Positions 29,501 to 37,765 of a DNA stretch of 64,000 nucleotides are shown here, piece by piece; position 1 is the stretch's first letter, and each line of letters starts with the position of its first letter. The notes below the pieces were generated by a model. It did not search any database and was not told the DNA's origin. It saw only the letters and a program-made list of their open reading frames with translations. Source of the DNA: CAYUMU01 sp964445985 (lineage in GTDB: Bacteria > Planctomycetota > Planctomycetia > Pirellulales > S012-138). Where the stretch lies: assembly GCA_964445985.1 (NCBI GenBank), contig CAYUMU010000019.1:1-64000 (forward strand), written 5' to 3'. Made by a program: the position numbers and the translations under genes.

Positions 29501-29836
29501 GGCGTCGCGCACGTCTTGCGAAGCGGCATCGACATCGCGATCGAGGTCGAACGTAATCAGCAAAAACGAACTGCCTTCACTGGAAATCGAACGCAGTTCG
29601 TCAATGCCGGCCACCGTGGCCACGGCGTCTTCCAGCGGCTGCGTCACTTCGGACTCAACCTCTTCCGGCGCGGCGCCTATGTAAGACGTGCGCACGTAGA
29701 TGGTGGGCATGTCCATTTCCGGGAAACGGTCCACGCCCAATTGCGAATAACTGGCCACGCCCGCGACCACCAAGGCGGCGATCAACATCACGGCGAACAC
29801 GGGGCGACGAACGCAAATTTCGGCCAGCCATTGCAC
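26549..29836 (-). CDS. RND efflux transporter, HAE1/AcrB-like inner-membrane pump
   Basis: A 1095-residue proton-driven pump with the RND layout: TM1 at 11-30 (PVFAVMLIAALVVAG), a large periplasmic porter loop, TM2-6 at about 335-480, the second half starting near residue 545, and the last six helices at about 880-1080. Motifs include GVDRFPEMDMPTIYV at the first loop, and a TM4 segment with VGVVIDDAIVVLEN whose two Asp residues form the proton relay. The family usually has about 1030-1050 residues. It follows the membrane-fusion gene by 157 bp on the same strand, so the two form an operon. No TolC-like outer-membrane channel is present. Substrate not predictable. Confidence 0.96.
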   Translation of the reverse strand: MQWLAEICVRRPVFAVMLIAALVVAGVASYSQLGVDRFPEMDMPTIYVRTSYIGAAPEEVESEVTQPLEDAVATVAGIDELRSISSEGSSFLLITFDLDRDVDAASQDVRDAVSSVLNLLPPGIDPPVIKKQDVDSSPILSLAVSGPRDSRELYVLAERYVKNVIESARGVGTVEISGAMDRAINVQIDAGRLTAYGLTIGDVRDALVRQNAEIPGGRVDAGNRELTLRTLGRFNSAEAFLELVVATVDGTAIRLADLGTVIDGQKEIRSVAMLDGKPAVVIEVQRQSGTNTVAVIDAVKERLKRAEELLPPDVKLQIMQDQSRYIRAAMHEIQNHLISGSILASIVVLLFMRSWRSTIIAAVAIPTSIVATFAMMRALDFTLNNVTMLALVLMVGVVIDDAIVVLENIFHHIEEKGSTPWQAAMEGTREIGFAVLATTLSLVIVFLPVSFLSSVTGRMLFQFGITATVAVLISMLVSFSLTPMMCSRMLKAKPAPAADPATAGKPAASRQGFYAWIEGFYMLCLRFSMRHRWLVLAVSLVVIAANIPLYELVQQDYIPTNVDESEFEVRVSAPEGATMTAMDGSMKAVEAEIRQISGIEYVLTSVGSNGTRGVNSARMYIRLTDSAERTFSLPRLVSETLRGNPAAAFEGNFSQQEKMAEVRKRFKQFPDLRPSVRNLTSLRQGAPVDIDYSITGPDIEELAAFSEKLREKAAQLPGLVDLDTTYRMDKPQLLVDIDRERAASLGVDVQEIANTLRVAVGGDERVSRYRDERLDDAYDVELRLTGIDRRDRATISQIFVRGKPVANGGAIAPNQGDQQVLAHAAGGGVLVRLDNVVRFRETQTSPRIDRLDRQRMVAVRGNIAAGYALGDRVAAVQAAADELGLPPGFQARVMGGGKELERTLQDLGWTFILSFIFMYIVLAAQFEHLVHPLTILISLPLAVPFGLISLWLGGESLNLYSALGVLVLFGVVKKASIMQVDHMNSLRAKGMPRADAILLANRDRLRPILMTTISFIAGMFPLLIATGPGAEERRSIAVVTVGGQTLSLLLTLLAVPVIYSLLDDLATVFVPQRAKAKPEPVVSGKPTIQSPVTSA

Positions 29837-29993
29837 GGGGTGAGGCCTCCGGCGAGTCGGAAAGAAGAGAAAACAGCGTGGGGCCGGCAGCCCCCCAAGG
29901 ATTAGATCCGTTTCTGGCGACGAATGAGACGTGGCATGCTAGCGGTAGGCTCTCCAGTGGTTTTCCGGGTGGAAGCCTGGGGGGAGAGCAGGC

Positions 29994-31337
29994 TTACCCG
30001 GCTTCCAGGCTGCTGGCAAGTTGATGTGGAATGGCACGCACCTCACCCATCACACCGCGAGATCCGTCGTAAATGATGGAGTCACCCGCCTGCAGTCCCG
30101 AGAGGATTTCCACCAGGCCACGTTCATGCCGGCCGGTTTTGACAGGTCGAGCCACGGAGGCGCCGCTTTCCACGACCCACACTTTGCGGATGCCAGCGAA
30201 CTCCGTCATGGCCGATTCGGGGATGGCGAGGGTTTCGGCCTGGGGATCCACCACGATATCGGCTTCGGCAAACAGGCCGGTTCGCAGCAAGGCATCGGGG
30301 TTGGAAATATCGGCTTCGATCATCAGCGAGCGGCTGGTGATATCCAGCGAGGGACTAATGCGCGTGATTTGGGCCGGCAAGGTGTCTTTCATGCCGGCCA
30401 AACGCACAAAGACCTCTTGGCCCAGCCGTAAATTCATGGCCTTGCGTTCGGGCACGGCGCCTCGATATCGCAAGGGATCGGTTCGAACCAGGGTTACCGC
30501 CTCTTGGCCCACTTGCAGATAAGCGCCCGGAGCGGTGTGGCGGCGGAGCACCAGCCCATCGAACGGGGCTTTGATGACCGTATCGCTCAACCGTTGCTTG
30601 GCCACGGCCAGTTCGGCCCGGCGAACTTTGATGAGGGCCATTTTTTCCCGCACCTGGTTGATGGCCGCTTGGTAGCGGCTGCGGGCGACTTTCTCGGCGG
30701 ATTCTAAACGCTGCATTTCGTGACGGGTAATGGCCCCAAACTGCCGAGCTTCGGTGCCCATTCCGGCCAGTTGCTCCCCCCGTTCGCGGTTGGAGGCAGC
30801 CTCTTCGACCAACGCCTGCTCGATTTCAACCAGCGGAGAGTTTTCGGGTTTCTTTTGATCTTCGGGATAGGGGGGCGCGTCGGTGAGGCCGGCATCGAGG
30901 CCCACGGCCTGCAGGGCTTGTAGCAGCTGGGCTTCGGCTTGTCGCACCGCCAGGCTGAACTCTTCGGCATCGAGGACGACCAGTTCGTCGTCTTTTTTGA
31001 CAGGCGACCCCAGGTCGACCGTAACCCGGCCCACACGGCCGGCGACCTTCGACCCCAAGATGACCTCATCATCGGCAATCAGGCTTCCTTGAGCCCGCAC
31101 GACCTGGGGCCAGGAGTGGTAAGCGACCGTGGCAACTTGAACATTCGGGACCGGCTGTTCAGCGACCTTGGTCCCCTTAACCGTGGAACTTGGCTGCTGA
31201 TTGCAACCGGCGGCAAACGCCAAAGTGGCCAGGCACAGCGAGCCTAGCCAGGGAAGGGGGCGAGGGATAACTCGACCACGGGGATCCCTTCCACAATCGA
31301 ACAACACGCAACGAGTCGTTGTGTTCATGGTAAGCAA
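29994..31337 (-). CDS. RND efflux periplasmic adaptor (membrane fusion lipoprotein)
   Basis: A 447-residue adaptor. An N-terminal signal with lipobox LAFAAGC anchors it as a lipoprotein. Next come the barrel-sandwich half-motif (DDEVILGSKVAGRVGRV, VDLGSPVKKDDELVVLD), a long alpha-helical hairpin of about 120 residues, the second lipoyl half (DTVIKAPFDGLVLRRHTAPGAYLQVGQ) and the beta-barrel and proximal domains. It bridges the pump at 26549-29836 to an outer-membrane channel. ATG 31328 is an alternative start. It is divergent from proB across a 312-bp gap that must carry both promoters; I could not define them. Confidence 0.94.
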   Translation of the reverse strand: MLTMNTTTRCVLFDCGRDPRGRVIPRPLPWLGSLCLATLAFAAGCNQQPSSTVKGTKVAEQPVPNVQVATVAYHSWPQVVRAQGSLIADDEVILGSKVAGRVGRVTVDLGSPVKKDDELVVLDAEEFSLAVRQAEAQLLQALQAVGLDAGLTDAPPYPEDQKKPENSPLVEIEQALVEEAASNRERGEQLAGMGTEARQFGAITRHEMQRLESAEKVARSRYQAAINQVREKMALIKVRRAELAVAKQRLSDTVIKAPFDGLVLRRHTAPGAYLQVGQEAVTLVRTDPLRYRGAVPERKAMNLRLGQEVFVRLAGMKDTLPAQITRISPSLDITSRSLMIEADISNPDALLRTGLFAEADIVVDPQAETLAIPESAMTEFAGIRKVWVVESGASVARPVKTGRHERGLVEILSGLQAGDSIIYDGSRGVMGEVRAIPHQLASSLEAG

Positions 31338-31650
31338 ATCTGGAGAGGCGTGGGCTGCAAGGCGGGGAGGCGCGGCGGGTATTGCTGGGGGGTATTAGCG
31401 CAACATCTTGGCTACCAGCCGCTCAGACATTATACCCAGATGCAGTGCATGCGCAAAGCAACTTCGATGCGGGACTTCGCTGCCAAGACCCCCCAGAGCG
31501 GTAGGTTTCACTCCCCTGCCCAGCCCGCCGTTCAAAAGGGCCATTTGAACCTGTGGTAGGGGTCTTTGCGGCCTAAGGGCCTCCCGTTCCCCCCCGTTGC
31601 AAAGCCGCCGTAATTAGCAGGTTCTGTAAATCCTTGCGTTGTGATTGTTT

Positions 31651-32793
31651 ATGACCGATTTGCTCCGTCAAGAACTGGCCACCTTGGTCGACACCATGGT
31701 GGTGAAGGTCGGTACCCGCGTCCTTACGCACGACGACGGCCGGCTCAACGAAGATCGCGTGGAGCGATTGGCGGAGGAACTGCACCAGCTCATCCTCAGC
31801 GGGCGGCGGGTGGTGCTGGTGAGCTCGGGCGCCGTGGGGGCAGGCATTGGGCGACTCGGATTGCCCGGCCGGCCCACCAACCTGGCTCAACTTCAGGCCG
31901 TGGCCGCCGTGGGGCAGAGCCACCTGATCGAGGTTTACGACCGCTCGCTGCGCAAGCATGGCCGCCATGCCGCCCAATTGTTGCTCACGGCCGAAGATCT
32001 CAATCATCGCACCCGGTATCTGAACGTGCGGAACACGCTGCTGGCCCTGATGGAGTTCGGGGCGGTGCCGATCATCAACGAGAACGACACCGTGGCCGTG
32101 GAAGAATTGCAAACCACCTTCGGCGACAACGATCGCCTGGCCGCGCTGGTGACCAACCTGCTGCGGGCGCCGCTGATGGTGCTGCTCTCCGATGTGGAGG
32201 GGCTCTATGACCGCCCCCCCACCGATCCCGCGGCCCAGGTCGTGCCCACGGTGGCCGAGCTGAACGCCGACGTTTGGGCGCTGGTTCGCGATGTCAAAAC
32301 GGGCCTCAGCAAGGGGGGCATGGCCAGCAAGCTGAGGGCAGCCCGCATTGCCACGGCGGCGGGCGAAAACGTCATCATTGCCTCGGGCCGCCGGCCCGGC
32401 GTGCTGGCTGAAATTGTCTCCGGAAAATGCACCGGCACCCTGTTTCTGGCCCGAGGTCAAAATGTGTCCAGCCGCAAACGGTGGATTGGCTTTACCGTGC
32501 AACCGCGCGGAATTCTCGACCTCGATGCGGGCGCCAGCCAGGCCGTGGTTGGCAAGGGCCGCAGCCTGCTGGCGATTGGCGTGGTGAGCGTGGGCGGTGA
32601 CTTTCGCAAGGGGGACGTGGTGGTGCTGCGCAACCCCGAAGGCAAAGAAATTGCCCGCGGCCTGGCCAATTACACGGCCGACGAAATTCGCCTGATCCGC
32701 GGCATGCGCACCGAGCAAATCGCTCCGGCCCTGGGGCAATGCCCTTACGATGAAGTCATTCACCGCGATAATTTGATGCTGACCGCCGAATAG
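31651..32793 (+). CDS. proB: Glutamate 5-kinase
   Basis: ProB phosphorylates glutamate at the gamma carboxylate, the first step of proline synthesis. The 380-residue product has the amino-acid kinase fold: VVKVGTRVL at 18-26, SSGAVGAG near 58, the substrate segment NENDTVA, FGDNDRLAALV, LLSDVEGLYDRPP and the SKGGMASKLRAA block. A PUA domain fills the last 100 residues (GTLFLARGQNVSSRKRWI onward, with GEI-type strands). ATG 31651 is chosen over TTG 31645. proA is not adjacent. Confidence 0.97.
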   Translation: MTDLLRQELATLVDTMVVKVGTRVLTHDDGRLNEDRVERLAEELHQLILSGRRVVLVSSGAVGAGIGRLGLPGRPTNLAQLQAVAAVGQSHLIEVYDRSLRKHGRHAAQLLLTAEDLNHRTRYLNVRNTLLALMEFGAVPIINENDTVAVEELQTTFGDNDRLAALVTNLLRAPLMVLLSDVEGLYDRPPTDPAAQVVPTVAELNADVWALVRDVKTGLSKGGMASKLRAARIATAAGENVIIASGRRPGVLAEIVSGKCTGTLFLARGQNVSSRKRWIGFTVQPRGILDLDAGASQAVVGKGRSLLAIGVVSVGGDFRKGDVVVLRNPEGKEIARGLANYTADEIRLIRGMRTEQIAPALGQCPYDEVIHRDNLMLTAE

Positions 32794-33152
32794 GGAACGG
32801 TCTTTCCGCCTCTTCCTGGAAGGGCTGGGGATGGGCGTGCAACCGTCAGACGTATGCCGAGTTGGTCAGGCCATCGGAACCGACGTGGAGAGACACGCCC
32901 CGCGGAGGCAAAGCTACCGCTTCCGAAAGAGCGAGCAGTTCTCCTCGGCAAAGTCTAGGAGGATGCGAAGGAGCTTGAAGCGGCCACGCCGCCCGGTATC
33001 CGAGCGATTCAGCGAACTGCTGCCAGCGATCCGCGAGTTCGCGGTTGGCAGTGATGCTGATTTCGTGGGGCTTTGGCACGGGGGGGAATGTGCCAGCAGT
33101 CCGGTTGTGAAGCAAGCAGGAGAACTTGACGGACTATGCTAAGGGTGGCGCT
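32794..33152. other. Intergenic stretch with one doubtful minus-strand frame
   Basis: No recognisable gene. A minus-strand frame at 32846-33115 (89 residues, containing HEISITANRELADRWQQF and SHPPRLCRGELLALS) has protein-like composition but no family I recognise, and no good ribosome site. Base composition begins to drop here, marking the left edge of the accessory island that runs to about 35500. Confidence 0.4.
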
Positions 33153-33878
33153 TCAAGCAGGATGAGAACGTCGCTGAAGTTCAGCTTCAAAAGGAGCAAG
33201 AATGTCCCGAAGATCGGTGACTTTCTTCTCAGCATTGGCGACAACATGGTCTGGCAGCGGCTTATCTGTAAATTCCTTTTGCTGCTTCTGTGCTTTGACC
33301 TCGTGTAGCGCAGACTCAGCCGCAGCAATTTCAGCCTTCCCCTTGTCGATCACCCACCCCAAATCTTTGTCACTGTACCAGCGGAGGTCATCAAACCCGA
33401 AGCTCGCGAAAGCACTGAAAATGCGGACTTGAAGATCGCGAGTGAACTCATCGCTCAACCGGGCGATCCGCCTATCGCTTAAGAACGCGGCACGCTCTAC
33501 TGATTTCGTTGGGATCTCGATGTCGTGAAATGAATCCAGCCTTGCCGCAAAACGTCCGTCATATCCCGGCATCTCTCCCAGATAGAAGACATCCGGTGCT
33601 CCCTCGCCATCGCGGATTTTCTTGAGAAACTTACGCACGTCATCGAGGCTCTTTACCTCCGACGTGCCTCCCGTCATTTTTTCGATCGGAAGTGCGGTGA
33701 CATGGCTCTTATTGATCGCGACACACGGTCGAGAAATGCACATACAGAGCTTGTCGTTGGCAAGAGCTGGCTCACCACCGTCTTCATCGGAGTTATTGGT
33801 CGAGAAAAGCTTGAGGCCCCGAAGAATGTCCCCTTGCGATAGGGGAACATCCTCAGGAACCGGTTCAATAATCGGCAT
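33153..33878 (-). CDS. Unknown protein, third gene of a three-gene accessory unit
   Basis: About 241 residues from ATG 33878 (TTG 33890 is an alternative). It opens MPIIEPVPEDVPLSQGDILRG and has two short Cys-containing strands (LCMCISRPCVA). The last 70 residues are a charged helical region, AEIAAAESALHEVKAQKQQKEF and onward, likely a coiled coil. I do not recognise a family. The start overlaps the end of the preceding gene by 14 bp, so translation is coupled. The N-terminal opening PLSQGDILRG resembles small unassigned proteins found in accessory regions, but that is only an impression. GC content is clearly lower than in proB and sufES. Confidence 0.6.
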   Translation of the reverse strand: MPIIEPVPEDVPLSQGDILRGLKLFSTNNSDEDGGEPALANDKLCMCISRPCVAINKSHVTALPIEKMTGGTSEVKSLDDVRKFLKKIRDGEGAPDVFYLGEMPGYDGRFAARLDSFHDIEIPTKSVERAAFLSDRRIARLSDEFTRDLQVRIFSAFASFGFDDLRWYSDKDLGWVIDKGKAEIAAAESALHEVKAQKQQKEFTDKPLPDHVVANAEKKVTDLRDILAPFEAELQRRSHPA

Positions 33879-34260
33879 TCGTGTTCTCAAGGTACTGCTT
33901 GGCAGCTTGACTGATCCGATCGTCGTCCTTGCTCCAAGAAAACCTCAAAGGCTCATGGAAATCGACCTTTGGGCATTCCTTCTTCTGAGACGACAACAGT
34001 TTCAAACCCTCGATTGCACTCATGGCTACAGGGCGCGATTGTTCGTTCTCCGCCTCAGCCTGAGACTGAAAAAGAACGAGGGCAAGACTGGTCATGACAA
34101 CACCCTGGATTCCGCGGCGCATGACAGAAGTACAGGCTTCCGTCTTGAATGAATCGAAATCGGTACTTACCTCTTCGACCAGCGGTTCCACGTATGGCGG
34201 CTTCACATTGAAATTGCGATACGCCCCCATCGGAATAGGCTTCGTCATTAGTTCAGTCAT
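33865..34260 (-). CDS. Unknown protein, second gene of the accessory unit
   Basis: A 131-residue protein from ATG 34260, which lies in the ATGACTGA overlap (8 bp) with the stop of the first gene. Residues 1-45 are polar (MTELMTKPIPMGAYRNF), residues about 46-62 are moderately hydrophobic (GIQGVVMTSLALVLF), and the C-terminal part is charged and helical. No family is recognised. Its stop overlaps the start of the third gene. The 34314 start upstream lacks support. The tight double overlap means all three products are probably made from one message and may work together. Confidence 0.6.
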   Translation of the reverse strand: MTELMTKPIPMGAYRNFNVKPPYVEPLVEEVSTDFDSFKTEACTSVMRRGIQGVVMTSLALVLFQSQAEAENEQSRPVAMSAIEGLKLLSSQKKECPKVDFHEPLRFSWSKDDDRISQAAKQYLENTNADY

Positions 34261-34915
34261 GGTCCCCTCCCTCAACCGTATGCAGAATTCCCGCCGCCAG
34301 ATGTCGTGCTTCATCCCAGCGATTCAAGAAGTCCACAAGTCGTTGTACATCGCGTTGCTTCTGCGGAATATCCATGTGGTAGTTGAAAGCAAATTGCATC
34401 AACTCAACCTCTTTCTTATTTGGCAAGGTCACTCGAATCGGTTTTACGTCGAGTTTCATTCTCGCTCCTAATGCTTCCTTACTCAGGTAAGCACCGAAAC
34501 GGGCATCTGGCGTGTCGAACGCTCGGAAAAGCGATCTCGATCCGTCATAGAAAAGACATCGCGATACCTCGCTGGCTTCCACATCTTCCGAATGGTAATG
34601 CCAAACGAAATTCAGCCCGACCGCCGAGTACGGCGTGTGCGGAAGTGTCTCGACAATGCGACGGAGGACATCCGACACAACGTCCTGATGATAATCCGCA
34701 TCACCGACTGGAGTGAACTGGAGCTGCTCTGGAGACGCAAACAGGACAAAACGCGAAGTGTTGACGTTCGCCAACATGTCCGTGAAAATGCATCCGTCCT
34801 TGAACTCATTTCGATCCACCAGACCGTTGTCGACGAGCCATATCTGGTTCACGATCGAGGGATTGAACTGCCGTGCGACCACTACTGCGTTCGCATTGGC
34901 AAGCGTGAAACTCAT
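34253..34915 (-). CDS. Unknown protein, first gene of the accessory unit
   Basis: A 220-residue protein from ATG 34915; the frame runs back to 34972 but MSFTLANANAVVVARQF looks like a natural start. It has alternating strands and helices, with QIWLVDNGLVD, RFVLFASPEQLQFTPVG and AVGLNFVWHYH, and an N-terminal half richer in hydrophobic strands than the C-terminal helical end (RLVDFLNRWDEARHLA). No catalytic motif is visible. I cannot assign a family. It leads the unit, so any promoter is in the 97-bp gap above 34972. Composition suggests horizontal acquisition. Confidence 0.6.
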   Translation of the reverse strand: MSFTLANANAVVVARQFNPSIVNQIWLVDNGLVDRNEFKDGCIFTDMLANVNTSRFVLFASPEQLQFTPVGDADYHQDVVSDVLRRIVETLPHTPYSAVGLNFVWHYHSEDVEASEVSRCLFYDGSRSLFRAFDTPDARFGAYLSKEALGARMKLDVKPIRVTLPNKKEVELMQFAFNYHMDIPQKQRDVQRLVDFLNRWDEARHLAAGILHTVEGGDHD

Positions 34916-35069
34916 CGCGTTCCCATCCCGAAGTCTTCCCTCAGAGCACCGGCCCCGCTCGAAAGTTTGCAATTCTAATGCCCTTCCCCCGCCACGTCTA
35001 TGCCGGGCGGGCGTTTCTAAAGGTATTCTAGGCCAAGGGTTTGCGTGTGCAAGCCCCTCCGTCGCATGA

Positions 35070-35390
35070 TCAGGAGCTCCTCGATCTCCCCTCGTTGGCA
35101 GCGAGGCACATCACAGCGGTAGCATCGGGAGCGTCGTCCTTTGCGTTCGGATCGTCATCCGGATGATGGACCGACAGGTATTTTCCGTCTCCCTTGTATT
35201 CCTTCACCAACCCGCAGAATTGCTCCTCGAATTCATCTGCTAGCGGGTGATCCGACGGGTACGAGAACCTCATCGGATCGCTCGGGCCCTCAAAAAGGCA
35301 TCCTGGAGCAGTGTGGACCTCTGGTGCTTGCTTTGCAAAGTAAATCGTACCCCGCTCTCTGGGGCCATCGGAAGCCGTGTATCCGTTCCA
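35070..35390 (-). pseudogene. Possible C-terminal remnant of a phage terminase-like protein
   Basis: On the minus strand an open stretch reads VNAWNGYTASDGPRERGTIY, continues through FAKQAPEVHTAPGC and LADEFEEQFCGLVKEYKGD, and ends near HHPDDDPNAKDDAPDATAVM at about 35100. The closing pattern of acidic residues followed by DAPDATAVM resembles the end of the nuclease domain of large terminase subunits. No proper start or upstream ATPase part is present, so it would be a fragment. The match is from memory of the pattern, not a search. Confidence 0.3.
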
Positions 35391-35814
35391 AGCGTTAACA
35401 TCGGCATATCTTCTAGTCCGGTCGAGTCTCCGCCCCCTCCTCGGATACGCTCTTCGTAGGTGACTTTCTGTTCAGTTCTATCAGAATTCAACTGGAAACG
35501 ATGCTCGCGAAGCCAGTCGTTGAGTAGGGCGATTTATTCGGCTTAGGGTGAGGGCGCTCCTGCGGGCGCGCTTGAGATTGCTTATCCAACTACGCTTTCC
35601 AGGCCGCTCATCCCCCGCCCCCTCTACGGGAAAATACCGGGAAGAGGGATAGGACGGTTTCGCGCCCCCTGCTTTCTCGGCAAGAAATCTGCCCTGGCGA
35701 GGCCCGCAAGGGCTGTACGCGCGGGGCAGAGCGATACAATCTGTATAGGGGGGACGAAGAAATTGCCTCCCCACGCCTGATTGTCATTCGATTGCTACGC
35801 CATGAAGGATTTCC
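35391..35814. other. Gap between the accessory island and sufES
   Basis: No gene is supported. Contains GC/AT repeat debris (35600-35650, CCCCTCTACGGGAAAATACCGGGAAGAGGG) related to the repeats near 12820 and 60600. A short overlapping minus-strand frame at 35270-35491 has no recognisable content. Confidence 0.4.
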
Positions 35815-37608
35815 GTGTCCAGCACCATCGCCATTGATGAGATCTTGGAAGAGTTCGAGTTCCTTGAGGACTGGGAAGAGCAGTGCCGCTACCTGATTGA
35901 GTTGGGCGAGTCGCTGCCCGACCTCGATCCGGCCGAAAAGATCGAAGAAAATCGGGTCCACGGCTGCATGTCGCGGGTGTGGTTTCTGCCCTCGCTTCAG
36001 CAAGAGAATGGGCAGACTCGGATTTTCATTCGCGCCAAGAGCGACGCCAAAATTGTCGATGGCCTGATCTGCGTGCTGCTTTCGCTGTGCAACGGTCGCA
36101 CTCCCCAGGAAATTCTGGCGGCCGACTACCAAGGCGCCTTCCAAAAGCTGGGGCTTGAAACGCACCTGGTGCCGCAGCGCCGCAACGGCTTGCACTCCAT
36201 GCTGGGGCGAATCCTCACTATCGCCAAGCAGGCCGAGGAGCACCGTCATGCCGGCGCGGCCAACAGCAAGTCGCCCGACATGCTGGCCGACGACGCCATT
36301 CACGGCAGCAGGCTGGCGAAAGGCAAGTCGTCGTCTCCTTTGCCGCTCACCGAAACCGAGGCCGAAAAACGCCGCCATACGCCGCTCGACGCGGCGGCCG
36401 TGGCTGCCGATTTTCCCATCTTGCGCGAAACGCTCCCGTCGGGCGCTCCGATCATTTTTTTGGACACGGCGGCCTCGGCTCAAAAACCCCAGGTAGTCAT
36501 CGATCGCGAAAAAGAAGTTTACGAGCACTACTACGCCAACGCCTATCGCGGCGTGTATCAGTTTGGCGATCGCGTGAGCCGAGGGCTGGAAGAAGCCCGC
36601 GAAGCCGTGCAACATTTCATCGGGGCCGAACACTCCGACGAAATCATCTTCACGGCCGGAACCACCATGAGCATCAACATGGTGGCCGCCGGCTGGGGAC
36701 GAAAGTTCCTTAAGCCGGGCGACGAAATCCTGGTTACGCAGATCGAGCACCACGCCAACCTGGTGCCTTGGCAAGTGGTGGCCCAGCAAACGGGCGCCAA
36801 GCTGCGGTTCATCCCGCTGGCAGAAGACGGCCAGTTGGATCTTTCGCAACTCGACCAGTTGGTGAACGAACGCACGCGGATTGCCGCGATCACCGCCATG
36901 AGCAACGTGCTGGGCACGGTGCCCCACTTGAGCGAGATCCAGCAGAAGGTGAAGTCGGTCGGCGGCCTGCTGCTGGTCGATGCGGCCCAAAGCGTGCCGC
37001 ATTTGCCCACCCATGTGATCCGGCAAGGCATCGACTTTCTCGCCTTCTCGGGCCATAAGCTGTACGGCCCCAGCGGCGTGGGCGTGCTTTACGGTCGCCG
37101 CGAGTTGCTGAGCGCGATGGATCCCTTCATGTTCGGCGGCCACATGGTCTCGCAGGTTTACGCCGAGCGGGCCGAATGGGCGCCGCTGCCTGCCAAGTTT
37201 GAAGCGGGCACGCTCCCCATCGCCCAGGCGATTGCGCTGGGGACCGCGGTGGACTACGTCACCGGCTTGGGCCTGTGCGCCATCCACGAATACGAACAAG
37301 GCCTGCTCCGTTACGCCCACCAGCAATTGGCGAGCGTGCCCGGCCTGAAGATTCTCGGTCCCACGCCGGAACACAAGGGGGCCATTGTGAGTTTCACGCT
37401 GGCCGGGGCGGCCGCTCAAGACATTGCCCAATTGCTCGACCTGAAAGGGCTGTGCGTGCGGCACGGTCACCACTGCACCATGCCGCTGCACGACTTGCTC
37501 CACATCCCCGCCAGCGTGAGGGCCAGCTTTGGCATCTACAATTCACGCGGCGATGTGGATGCCCTGGTGGAAGGCTTGCAGTTTGTGCGGAAGCAGCTGC
37601 GGCTGTAG
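35815..37608 (+). CDS. SufE-SufS fusion: sulfur acceptor plus cysteine desulfurase
   Basis: One 597-residue chain with both halves of the SUF sulfur-mobilising pair. Residues about 8-142 are SufE, with its persulfide-accepting Cys51 in VHGCMSRVW. A charged linker spans about 143-188. Residues about 190-597 are SufS (class II, PLP): the cofactor Lys415 in SGHKLYG, EHHANLVPW, the VDAAQSVPH PLP contact and the active-site Cys554 in RHGHHC. SufS takes sulfur from cysteine as a persulfide and SufE shuttles it to the SufBCD scaffold. The GTG start (35815) is read as V/MSSTIAIDEIL. No sufBCD genes are near. Confidence 0.95.
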   Translation: MSSTIAIDEILEEFEFLEDWEEQCRYLIELGESLPDLDPAEKIEENRVHGCMSRVWFLPSLQQENGQTRIFIRAKSDAKIVDGLICVLLSLCNGRTPQEILAADYQGAFQKLGLETHLVPQRRNGLHSMLGRILTIAKQAEEHRHAGAANSKSPDMLADDAIHGSRLAKGKSSSPLPLTETEAEKRRHTPLDAAAVAADFPILRETLPSGAPIIFLDTAASAQKPQVVIDREKEVYEHYYANAYRGVYQFGDRVSRGLEEAREAVQHFIGAEHSDEIIFTAGTTMSINMVAAGWGRKFLKPGDEILVTQIEHHANLVPWQVVAQQTGAKLRFIPLAEDGQLDLSQLDQLVNERTRIAAITAMSNVLGTVPHLSEIQQKVKSVGGLLLVDAAQSVPHLPTHVIRQGIDFLAFSGHKLYGPSGVGVLYGRRELLSAMDPFMFGGHMVSQVYAERAEWAPLPAKFEAGTLPIAQAIALGTAVDYVTGLGLCAIHEYEQGLLRYAHQQLASVPGLKILGPTPEHKGAIVSFTLAGAAAQDIAQLLDLKGLCVRHGHHCTMPLHDLLHIPASVRASFGIYNSRGDVDALVEGLQFVRKQLRL

Positions 37609-37765
37609 GACAGCTTTCGGCGAGAGCGGACTCATCAGCGGGCAGCCGCGGCGAACCCGCGCCGTCATTCGCTGTTTGACGCGGAAGCGAAACCCGCGGC
37701 GAGATTGGCGCTGCCAAGTCGATTCTTGGGCGAGGACGCCCCCAGCCACGAGAGCTTTGCTACCG

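Noticed and set aside
35270..35491. Small gene overlapping the terminase-like remnant
   Set aside because: The overlapping frame carries the protein-like sequence; this one has no recognisable content.
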